Assembly (NCBI GenBank): GCA_902796775.1
Contig: CADBQK010000190.1
Span: forward strand, 1-5,166
DNA from: an uncultured Lachnospiraceae bacterium
GTDB taxonomy: Bacteria > Bacillota_A > Clostridia > Lachnospirales > Lachnospiraceae
Length of the DNA: 5,166 nucleotides
Direction: 5' to 3'
Part shown: positions 1-4,768 of the stretch, in pieces
Layout of the letters: each line of letters starts with the position of its first letter
Position numbering within the stretch: position 1 is the first letter of the stretch
Translations under genes and position numbers: made by a program
Notes under the pieces: generated by a model
What the model saw: only the letters and a program-made list of their open reading frames with translations
What the model was told of the DNA's origin: nothing
The model's database searches: none

Positions 1-2
1 AA

Positions 3-56
3 CAGAGACGTATTGCTGATGAGGCGTTGATGAAAGGCTTATCTGCAACGAAATGA
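3..56 (+). CDS. 3' end of an upstream gene (partial, unrecognised)
   Basis: A reading frame is open from the left edge and ends at TGA 54-56. Its last 17 residues are QRRIADEALMKGLSATK, a charged, helix-like tail with ordinary codons. It is too short to assign to a family. In its favour, the stop is followed immediately by a strong GC-rich hairpin and then by another plus-strand gene, as expected at the end of a gene. It could also be chance open frame, since only 54 bases are visible. Confidence 0.4.
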   Translation, partial: QRRIADEALMKGLSATK

Positions 57-83
57 TCCGGGGCCTCGTATTGATGCCCCGGA
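57..83 (+). repeat. GC-rich hairpin after the upstream stop codon
   Basis: TCCGGGGC (57-64) and GCCCCGGA (76-83) form a perfect 8-bp stem around an 11-nt loop, starting one base after the TGA of the partial upstream gene. No T-run follows, so it is not a standard intrinsic terminator. It may stabilise the 3' end of the upstream message or attenuate transcription before the small gene that follows. Its position just after a stop codon is seen; the role is inferred. Confidence 0.5.
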
Positions 84-103
84 GTAATGAAAGCGAGGCT
101 GTT

Positions 104-241
104 ATGAAAAAAAGATTCAAGTTTGACGATGATGAGATCAGGATCCTGATACTGGCACTCAATGAACTGCGGAATCAGCTGATTAGGGAAGAAAGATATA
201 CGGATGCTGTCGATGAGCTGATGATCAAACTGATTGAATGA
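104..241 (+). CDS. Small conserved mobile-element protein, 45 aa, function unknown
   Basis: This encodes a 45-residue acidic protein beginning MKKRFKFDDDEIRI and continuing with an ALNELRNQLI helix and a YTDAVDELMIKL ending. The pattern of a short beta-like FxFDDDE start, a helical ALNxLRNxLI stretch and a TDAVDELLxK tail resembles small hypothetical proteins often found in conjugative elements of Clostridia; this is recollection, not a search. The protein is probably soluble, since there is no signal peptide or membrane segment. ATG 104 is preferred because family-like sequence begins there and a purine-rich stretch with GAGG lies upstream. An in-frame ATG at 53 would add 17 residues encoded across the GC-rich hairpin and overlap the upstream stop; it is less likely but possible through translational coupling. 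The function is unknown. Confidence 0.65.
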   Translation: MKKRFKFDDDEIRILILALNELRNQLIREERYTDAVDELMIKLIE

Positions 242-266
242 TCATAGTGAAAACGAGGCTCAGTGC

Positions 267-295
267 TTGCATTACATAATTATGCATGATATAAG
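267..295 (+). promoter_or_regulatory. Sigma-A-type promoter for the riboswitch transcript
   Basis: A -35 box TTGCAT (267-272) and a -10 box TATAAG (290-295) are separated by exactly 17 bases. Transcription would start near 302, about 16 bases before the riboswitch aptamer, which is the expected layout for an S-box leader. The surrounding DNA is AT-rich. The boxes are seen; their activity is inferred. Confidence 0.65.
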
Positions 296-317
296 GTAAT
301 TAACAAATTAATAAGAC

Positions 318-410
318 CATAAAGAGCACGCTAGGGACAGGCCCGGTGATCGTGCAGCAACCTGCCTTTGTGGTAAGGTGCTAAAGCCTGAGCGATGGGG
401 AAGAAATATG
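318..410 (+). promoter_or_regulatory. SAM-I (S-box) riboswitch aptamer
   Basis: The S-box core is recognisable in order. P2a is GCACG (326-330) with CGTGC (351-355). P2b is GGG (334-336) with CCC (342-344), with kink-turn-like GGTGA after it. The conserved AGCAACC (356-362) and AAGGTGCTAAA (375-385) flank a short P3. The loop CAGG (338-341) pairs with CCTG (387-390). In classic S-boxes such as Bacillus yitJ this pseudoknot is CUGG with CCAG, so both sides have changed together, which is strong evidence of a conserved fold. P1 is short (CATA 318-321 with TATG 407-410) and P4 is reduced or absent, so this is a divergent member and SAM-I/IV-type variants should be considered. The family binds S-adenosylmethionine and normally switches downstream genes off when SAM is plentiful. 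Confidence 0.82.
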
Positions 411-416
411 AATCAG

Positions 417-444
417 AGTCCTGTCGCATCGATGGGACTTTTCT
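417..444 (+). terminator. Intrinsic terminator of the riboswitch expression platform
   Basis: AGTCCTGTCG (417-426) pairs with CGATGGGACT (430-439) as a continuous 10-bp stem, with two G-U pairs and a 3-nt CAT loop, followed by TTTT (439-442) and CT. It begins six bases after the aptamer P1 stem, the usual place for an S-box terminator. CCTGTC (420-425) is also complementary to GACAGG (336-341) in the aptamer. That gives a possible alternative pairing that would break both the terminator and the ligand-bound fold. Confidence 0.7.
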
Positions 445-448
445 AATG

Positions 449-482
449 CGCTTCTTATGGTAATGAAGAAAGGAGCGTTTTT
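449..482 (+). promoter_or_regulatory. Hairpin sequestering the ribosome binding site
   Basis: CGCTTCTT (449-456) pairs with AAGGAGCG (470-477) over 8 bp, including one G-U pair, around a 13-nt loop; TTTTT follows at 478-482. The right arm contains most of the AAAGGAG ribosome binding site (469-475) of the gene starting at 485. It could therefore block translation, act as a second terminator through its T-run, or do both. Confidence 0.55.
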
Positions 483-484
483 AA

Positions 485-856
485 ATGGGTAATGATATGT
501 GGCATGTCGCCTTGGAACCGGGTACAACCAGAATGCAGGATATTATCCTTGTAAACCTCGACGCTAATGATTTCGAGACTATCGGGTCTTTGCTTTCAAC
601 AAGTGTCCTGAAGAGCCAAGTCATTGAAATGGAATGTGGCAGTTATTTGCTGATGTGTAACGGGGAATACGAGAGACCATATCCCAGTGTGATGATCTGG
701 CGAGTCGAGATTTCTGAAGAAAAGAGTACTGTTGTAGATATGCGGTATGAGGATGGTTGGATAATGGAGCATGTATGGAAAAAATGGTTGATGCCAGAGG
801 AAACGGATGCAGAGTATGTTCCGCCGAATCGGATTCTTGTGATGGTGAAATATTAA
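485..856 (+). CDS. Hypothetical protein, 123 aa, under a SAM riboswitch leader
   Basis: I do not recognise this protein. It is 123 residues, acidic, and rich in Met, Trp and Tyr, with no signal peptide or membrane segment, so it is probably cytosolic. Alternating hydrophobic stretches (about residues 17-25 and 46-57, and the final ILVMVKY) suggest a small beta-rich fold. The start is well supported: AAAGGAG (469-475) lies nine bases upstream of ATG 485. The gene is the first, and possibly the only, one behind the SAM-I-type riboswitch and its terminator, so its expression should fall when SAM is abundant. Hairpins downstream (878-1000) make readthrough into the next gene uncertain. No methionine or SAM-metabolism domain is evident, which is unusual for an S-box target. 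A reverse-strand frame over its 3' half has no ribosome binding site and is treated as a shadow. Confidence 0.75.
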   Translation: MGNDMWHVALEPGTTRMQDIILVNLDANDFETIGSLLSTSVLKSQVIEMECGSYLLMCNGEYERPYPSVMIWRVEISEEKSTVVDMRYEDGWIMEHVWKKWLMPEETDAEYVPPNRILVMVKY

Positions 857-877
857 GGGTGGTGCTTTCAAAAAACT

Positions 878-891
878 GCCCGAAAAAGGGC
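878..891. repeat. Short hairpin, possible minus-strand terminator
   Basis: GCCC (878-881) and GGGC (888-891) form a 4-bp stem around GAAAAA. Read on the minus strand, the stem is followed after two bases by TTTTTT (from 871-876), giving a terminator-like shape. No minus-strand gene is seen nearby. It could instead be a weak structure at the 3' end of the 123-residue gene's message. Confidence 0.3.
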
Positions 892-960
892 TAGAATGGC
901 ATCATTTTTATGGTCTGGAGCCGTTTTTTTACATTTGAAAATGATAAGAGGATATATCTA

Positions 961-1000
961 TCAAGCCGCTTATTGGAACGTTCCAAAAGGCGGCTTTTGA
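961..1000 (+). terminator. Large inverted repeat, probable terminator upstream of the 104-aa gene
   Basis: AAGCCGC (963-969) pairs with GCGGCTT (990-996). The stem continues inward with one mismatch into TTGGAAC and GTTCCAA (973-986), itself a perfect 14-bp palindrome. The flanks TCAA (961-964) and TTGA (997-1000) are also complementary. The run TTTT (995-998) at the base fits an intrinsic terminator for transcripts entering from the left. As it ends only 24 bases before the next start codon, it may also act as an attenuator or as a binding site for a dimeric regulator of that gene. Confidence 0.55.
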
Positions 1001-1024
1001 CTTGAAAAAAGAAGGGGGTTCCAG

Positions 1025-1339
1025 ATGAAGAAAAGAAATGTTCCGAAGGAAGAGCGTGAAACGATTCTACTCTTCAATGAAGCAGAAGATACTGCAACGA
1101 TCTACACATTTAATACTGATCTCAAACGGAGACTAGCTAAGTTTGCAGACAGTCATCCAGATCTTTGCACGCTGACAGTAAATGATACAGAGTATGGCAG
1201 CGTGACATATGAGATCCAGAAGTCGAGAGTGTCTATTAGACTAATGGCGCCTTACAGTGAAGAGCGTAGGAAAGCTGCAAGTACGTATGCAAAAGCAAAT
1301 GGATTTGGAAATAAAATGCAGATTGATGACATGCGATAA
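1025..1339 (+). CDS. Conserved mobile-element protein, 104 aa, function unknown
   Basis: A 104-residue basic protein. ATG 1025 follows AAGGGGG (1012-1018) with a six-base spacer, a good ribosome binding site. It starts MKKRNVPKEERETILLFNEA and carries TATIYTFNTDLKRRL (about residues 24-38). From memory, this pattern of an ERET-I-FNEAE start, then A-IYT-N--L-RRL, then a Lys/Arg-rich tail, is typical of small hypothetical proteins carried by phage-like and conjugative elements of Clostridia; no function is established that I know of. No catalytic motif, signal peptide or membrane segment is visible. The C-terminal third is helical and positively charged (YSEERRKAASTYAKANGFG), which would allow nucleic-acid contact, but that is a guess. 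It lies after a large hairpin and before the restriction-modification operon, and appears to belong to the element backbone. Confidence 0.75.
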   Translation: MKKRNVPKEERETILLFNEAEDTATIYTFNTDLKRRLAKFADSHPDLCTLTVNDTEYGSVTYEIQKSRVSIRLMAPYSEERRKAASTYAKANGFGNKMQIDDMR

Positions 1340-1363
1340 AGCTGTGCAATAAGCAACCTAAAA

Positions 1364-1391
1364 AGCCTGTTTTTCAACACTGTTTCAGGCT
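1364..1391. terminator. Inverted repeat between the 104-aa gene and the R-M operon
   Basis: AGCCTG (1364-1369) and CAGGCT (1386-1391) form a perfect 6-bp stem around a 16-nt loop. On the plus strand no T-run follows. On the minus strand the stem is followed by TTTTT (complement of the A-run at 1359-1363), so as a terminator it works better for minus-strand transcription. It may still mark the end of the 104-residue gene's message. Confidence 0.35.
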
Positions 1392-1411
1392 AATCAATAT
1401 TTTCCTGCATT

Positions 1412-1431
1412 AATTGCGGCGCGCCGCAATT
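1412..1431. promoter_or_regulatory. Perfect 20-bp palindrome, probable operator of the R-M operon
   Basis: AATTGCGGCGCGCCGCAATT is a perfect 20-bp palindrome whose GC-rich centre stands out against AT-rich surroundings. Its left arm contains the proposed -35 box of the methyltransferase promoter, so a dimeric protein bound here would compete with RNA polymerase. Candidates are an unlinked repressor or the methyltransferase itself. Several enzymes of this class limit their own expression by binding or methylating promoter DNA. Binding is inferred, not shown. Confidence 0.6.
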
Positions 1432-1442
1432 GGTGTTATATT
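1414..1442 (+). promoter_or_regulatory. Promoter of the M-V-R operon
   Basis: A -35-like TTGCGG (1414-1419) and a -10 box TATATT (1437-1442) are spaced by 17 bases. The predicted start near 1449 leaves a short leader of about 25 bases before ATG 1474. The -35 box is the weaker half and lies inside the 20-bp palindrome, consistent with a regulated promoter. Confidence 0.5.
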
Positions 1443-1473
1443 ATATTGTGTGAAACTGAAAGGAGATCATCAT

Positions 1474-2436
1474 ATGAGCACTTTTAGCTGTGTCTCTTTT
1501 TTTGCTGGAGTTGGAGGAATTGACTTAGGCTTTGAGCAAACAGGTAAATTCAAAACAATATATGCTAATGAATTTGATCCGTATCCAGTAAAAACTTTTG
1601 AAGCAAACTTTGATATTAAAGTTGACTGTAGAGATATCCATAACGTATTGGCTGAGGAAGTTCCTAGCTGTGACGTAGTAATGGGTGGTTTTCCATGCCA
1701 GGCATTTTCGGTAGCTGGCTATAGAAAGGGCTTTGATGACGAAAAGGGACGAGGAACGCTTTTCTTTGAAATGATTCGAATTATTCACGAAAAGAAGCCG
1801 CGTGCTGTTTTCTTTGAGAATGTCAAGAACCTTGTTGGCCACGATGGGGGAAACACATTCCGCGTAATAGTAGATACACTGAAATCTGAGGGGTATCACT
1901 ACAGATACCAAGTGCTGAATGCGATGGAATATGGAAATATTCCTCAGAACAGGGAACGTATATATATTGTGGGATTTAGAGAAGAATCAGATTTTCAGCG
2001 TTTTGTTTTTCCTGATCCGATAGCATTAACATCAACTGTTGCTGATATTATAGATTTTGATGCTCAGGTTGATGAAAAATATTATTATACGCCTGGAAAA
2101 TACAAAAACAATCTTTATGAGAAACTCGATGAGGCCATGGATGATCCGCTTGCTGTTTACCAGTGGAGGCGACAGTATGTTAGGAAGAACAAGTCTGGTG
2201 TTATACCAACATTGACAGCAAATCAAGGTGAGGGCGGACATAATGTCTGCATAGTTCGCACTAAGCACGGAATTAGGAAAATGACTCCTGCGGAATGCTT
2301 CTATGCTCAGGGATTCCCGAAGGACTTTGTGTTGCCAGAAATGACAGATTCACGATTATACAAACAAGCTGGAAACAGTGTATGCGTGACGGTTATTCGC
2401 AGAATAGCACAGAATATGGCAGATGCGATGATCTAA
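1474..2436 (+). CDS. Type II DNA (cytosine-5-)methyltransferase
   Basis: This enzyme transfers a methyl group from S-adenosylmethionine to carbon 5 of a cytosine in a short DNA target, protecting host DNA from the partner nuclease. The 320-residue protein shows the C5 family motifs in order: FAGVGG (motif I, SAM binding, residues 10-15), GGFPCQAFS (motif IV, catalytic Cys75), ENV (motif VI, 115-117), QNRERIYIVGF (motif VIII, 158-168), RKMTPAECFYAQGFP (motif IX, 268-282) and YKQAGNSV (motif X, 296-303). The target-recognition region lies between VIII and IX (about 170-265) and is short. It includes PTLTANQGEGGHNV, a pattern I associate with enzymes for GG-N-CC-type sites, but the target cannot be read from sequence. 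ATG 1474 is chosen because AGGAG (1461-1465) sits eight bases upstream; an upstream TTG at 1414 would translate the operator. No key residue is missing. The DNA is AT-richer than the flanking element genes. Confidence 0.96.
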   Translation: MSTFSCVSFFAGVGGIDLGFEQTGKFKTIYANEFDPYPVKTFEANFDIKVDCRDIHNVLAEEVPSCDVVMGGFPCQAFSVAGYRKGFDDEKGRGTLFFEMIRIIHEKKPRAVFFENVKNLVGHDGGNTFRVIVDTLKSEGYHYRYQVLNAMEYGNIPQNRERIYIVGFREESDFQRFVFPDPIALTSTVADIIDFDAQVDEKYYYTPGKYKNNLYEKLDEAMDDPLAVYQWRRQYVRKNKSGVIPTLTANQGEGGHNVCIVRTKHGIRKMTPAECFYAQGFPKDFVLPEMTDSRLYKQAGNSVCVTVIRRIAQNMADAMI

Positions 2437-2440
2437 GGTT

Positions 2441-2869
2441 ATGACTGATTCATTAACGCCTGAAAAGCGAAGCTGGAATATGTCTCGTATTAGAGGTACA
2501 GACACGGCACCGGAAGTAAAGGTCAGAAAATACCTTTTTTCAGAAGGGTTTCGTTTTCGAAAAAACGACAAACGATATCCGGGGAAGCCTGACATAGTTC
2601 TTCCAAAGTACAGAACTGTAATATTTATTAATGGGTGCTTTTGGCATAGGCACGAAGGCTGCAGCAGAGCGACAACACCCAAATCCAACCTTGGCTACTG
2701 GATCCCGAAATTTGAGCGAAATGTTGCGAATGACGCTAAACATAAAAAGGAATTAGAAGATTTGGGATGGCATGTAATTGTTCTATGGGAGTGCACCTTG
2801 AAAAAGGGTAGCTTTGATAGCACTATGGAACAATTGATAAGAGAGTTGAGACAACAGATATCAGAGTAA
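2441..2869 (+). CDS. vsr: Very short patch repair (Vsr) mismatch endonuclease
   Basis: Vsr nicks DNA 5' of the T in T:G mismatches that arise when 5-methylcytosine deaminates, starting very short patch repair. The 142-residue protein is full length for the family and aligns closely with the numbering of the E. coli enzyme: Glu25, Asp51 (in PGKPDIVLP, 47-55), Phe67, Trp68 and His69 (in NGCFWHRH, 64-71). The zinc ligands also match, with Cys66, His71, Cys74 and Cys118 (in LWECT). The N-terminal RSWNMSRIRGTDTAPE (10-25) is also characteristic. ATG 2441 starts four bases after the methyltransferase stop, with only a weak AAGG before it, so translation is probably coupled. Its pairing with a C5 methyltransferase supports that the modification is 5-methylcytosine. 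Specificity should match the neighbouring methyltransferase. Confidence 0.96.
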   Translation: MTDSLTPEKRSWNMSRIRGTDTAPEVKVRKYLFSEGFRFRKNDKRYPGKPDIVLPKYRTVIFINGCFWHRHEGCSRATTPKSNLGYWIPKFERNVANDAKHKKELEDLGWHVIVLWECTLKKGSFDSTMEQLIRELRQQISE

Positions 2870-2888
2870 TTAGCGGGAGGCCCCACAC

Positions 2889-4586
2889 ATGTGGAGAGAG
2901 TTACCAATAACACAAAGAAACGAGTACAAGCGTCTCATACTTGCGTTTGCTGGGCTTACAGAAATGTTTGCACAGAAGTCTGATGATGACTCAACGCCAG
3001 CTCCAGTCATCAATTCGAAGTTTCAGGAAACCGTCTTTCAGAGATCTTTTAATGCTACAGCTGAGGACATAGGGAATACATCGTATGATGCTGCATTGTC
3101 GGTTCGACATGAAGGTGCTGAAGATAAATATCTGGTAGGAATAAAAACCTTTGGCATTAATTCAGGATACCAGAAGGTAGCACAGTTCAAGGCGAACCTC
3201 AACGAATGGTCTAACCTCACCGCATTGGCTGAAAGAAATGCAAAGAATGAGAACGGTGAATACAAGGAAAAGAGCGAGATAGACAGATGCAACAAAGACG
3301 TCTACTTGAAATTAGCCTTGCAGATTGCGCAACTAAGGAATAGCAGAATAGATTCATCTGTTGCAAACATTAGAGGATTCCGCGTTGATGCAGGAGATGA
3401 TAATGTGCATTCCGTATACCATGTACTGATGCCTTCTCCTAAAGATGAAGAGCCAAGGATCTTTGTTGGAGAAACCTCATACGATAAAATAGATATTGCT
3501 AACATTTCAATAGATGGCTGTACATCAAAATCTCATCCTGCGAATTTCGTGTTTAAAGATGGGAACCATACTTACCGATATACATCTGCAGACAGTCAGC
3601 TGCTAATGGATTTCCAGAATAAAGACATAGTTGTTGAACACTGGAATGTTATATATGCAGATGATGCTTACGCGATTTTTTCTAAGATAGCAGAAGCTGT
3701 TTTAGGAGAGGAAAAACAAGAAGAGGTCGCTAAGGAAGCTCCTAATGCTGCTTTACTGCCACAGAAACAAGAAATAACGGAAGAATACTTCTGGCAGATT
3801 GTAAATGAGGATGGTGAGGTGGAGCTGTTTTCTGGGTTTAACAGCTTTTACGGCGTCGGGTCAAAGCTTGGTAAAGACACTCGTAAGCAGAGAATTAGGA
3901 AGATAAGTGAAGAATACGCGAATAGCGTACCGAAGCAGACCCTGTGGTCTGTTGTTGAGGGATTGAAACAGTTTTTACTGATTCCGAGCTCATCGATGGG
4001 CGAGAAGCTGCAAAAAGTTGAATTGAGAAAAAGGATATTGTCGCTAGTAAATGAATGCGATGATGCGGGATTCAGGGCAGAAGTAACCAAGCTCCTATTC
4101 CGTCCGCTGGATGAAATGTATATTCCTGTACCAGATGCAAAGAATTTTCATAAGCAACATCCGAACTTCTTTAGTAAAGGAGCTGGATCTCTAGAGCCAG
4201 GAACGAATAGTCTAAAGCTGCCAAAGGAAGAGCGCAGATTTAATCTGGTGTTTGAACCGTCAGGAGATACGTTGCCCGCGTATATTACACAGGATAACGG
4301 TAAAGCTATTGAGTCCTATGAAAAACAAACCTACCTTGGACAATGGATCCTTAGAGGAATTTTTCAACTTGATGAATATGAGCCGTTAACGAAAAAGCGG
4401 TTGGATGAAATGGGCATAAACGCGTTGCGCCTGTACAAGGTGAAAAACTCTGATGATGTACACATTGAGTTTGTCTGGAAGGAGCCAGAGGAAGCAATAA
4501 GTTGCAGATATCCGGAGTCCATAGAAGGCTTCTGGGATATGGGCATGGTAGCTGAAGAAGGGCTACTAGATAAATACAATAAGTGA
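2889..4586 (+). CDS. Probable type II restriction endonuclease
   Basis: A 565-residue protein placed 19 bases after vsr with a strong GGGAGG site (2875-2880), third in an M-V-R operon, so most likely the restriction enzyme. Its N-terminal part resembles a divergent PD-(D/E)XK nuclease: Glu47 in a helix (KFQETVFQRSFN), then SYDAAL (Asp67) and YLVGIKTFG (Lys86), where the usual acidic residue before Lys is Gly84. The middle (about 290-400) is helical, with FSGFNSFYGVGSKLG. The C-terminal part (about 408-540) contains YIPVPDAKNFHKQHPNFF, QDNGKAIES (468-476), LGQWILR (483-489) and GINALRLYK (509-517). From memory this resembles the B3-like DNA-binding module at the end of NgoFVII/BfiI-type enzymes, which normally carry a phospholipase-D-type nuclease; no HxK motif of that kind is seen here. 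Cleavage and specificity are inferred from context. Confidence 0.8.
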   Translation: MWRELPITQRNEYKRLILAFAGLTEMFAQKSDDDSTPAPVINSKFQETVFQRSFNATAEDIGNTSYDAALSVRHEGAEDKYLVGIKTFGINSGYQKVAQFKANLNEWSNLTALAERNAKNENGEYKEKSEIDRCNKDVYLKLALQIAQLRNSRIDSSVANIRGFRVDAGDDNVHSVYHVLMPSPKDEEPRIFVGETSYDKIDIANISIDGCTSKSHPANFVFKDGNHTYRYTSADSQLLMDFQNKDIVVEHWNVIYADDAYAIFSKIAEAVLGEEKQEEVAKEAPNAALLPQKQEITEEYFWQIVNEDGEVELFSGFNSFYGVGSKLGKDTRKQRIRKISEEYANSVPKQTLWSVVEGLKQFLLIPSSSMGEKLQKVELRKRILSLVNECDDAGFRAEVTKLLFRPLDEMYIPVPDAKNFHKQHPNFFSKGAGSLEPGTNSLKLPKEERRFNLVFEPSGDTLPAYITQDNGKAIESYEKQTYLGQWILRGIFQLDEYEPLTKKRLDEMGINALRLYKVKNSDDVHIEFVWKEPEEAISCRYPESIEGFWDMGMVAEEGLLDKYNK

Positions 4587-4593
4587 GTACTGT

Positions 4594-4628
4594 ATAGCAG
4601 CATCAATCATGGTGCTGCTATTGTGTTT
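4594..4628 (+). terminator. Terminator of the R-M operon
   Basis: ATAGCAGCATC (4594-4604) pairs with GGTGCTGCTAT (4611-4621) over 11 bp with one G-U pair, around a 6-nt loop, followed by TGTGTTT. It starts eight bases after the stop codon of the nuclease gene. The T-run is interrupted, but stem strength and position fit the end of the operon. Confidence 0.65.
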
Positions 4629-4660
4629 CTAGATGGGAAAGAGGATTAAATAATATACAT

Positions 4661-4683
4661 CCGAGAGCATAGGCATCTCTCGG
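4661..4683 (+). repeat. Leader hairpin upstream of the DUF3847-type gene
   Basis: CCGAGAG (4661-4667) and CTCTCGG (4677-4683) form a perfect 7-bp stem with a 9-nt loop. It lies seven bases before a larger terminator hairpin, so the two together look like an attenuated leader or a double terminator. It has no T-run of its own. Confidence 0.5.
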
Positions 4684-4690
4684 TGTGATG

Positions 4691-4734
4691 AGGATCGTGA
4701 GTGCATCAGCAGATGCATTGAGCGGTCCTTTTTT
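4691..4734 (+). terminator. Strong U-tailed terminator before the DUF3847-type gene
   Basis: AGGATCG (4691-4697) pairs with CGGTCCT (4723-4729), and an inner stem AGTGCATC (4700-4707) pairs with GATGCATT (4712-4719) around an AGCA loop; TTTTTT follows (4729-4734). It is the best terminator in the window. As it ends only 35 bases before the next start codon, that gene is either shielded from upstream transcription or controlled by attenuation at this site. Confidence 0.75.
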
Positions 4735-4768
4735 CATTGCCTGAATATTGAAGGGAGGAGGTGATTTT

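Noticed and set aside
53..103. Longer N-terminus for the small protein, starting at ATG 53
   Set aside because: It would be encoded across the GC-rich hairpin, has no good ribosome binding site, and adds residues unlike the rest of the protein; ATG 104 fits better.
395..463. Short leader peptide of 22 residues (MGKKYESES...) overlapping the riboswitch terminator
   Set aside because: It has no convincing ribosome binding site and overlaps RNA structures that explain the sequence better. A shorter frame from ATG 408-410 (12 residues) is rejected for the same reason.
596..871. Minus-strand reading frame of 91 residues over the 123-residue gene
   Set aside because: It has no ribosome binding site and no family resemblance, and lies antisense to a well-supported gene; it is a shadow.
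1414..1473. Twenty-residue extension of the methyltransferase from TTG 1414
   Set aside because: It would translate the palindrome and promoter; ATG 1474 has a strong AGGAG at ideal spacing and begins the conserved fold.
1525..1911. Minus-strand reading frame of 128 residues inside the methyltransferase gene
   Set aside because: It lies antisense to conserved catalytic motifs, with unusual composition and no ribosome binding site.
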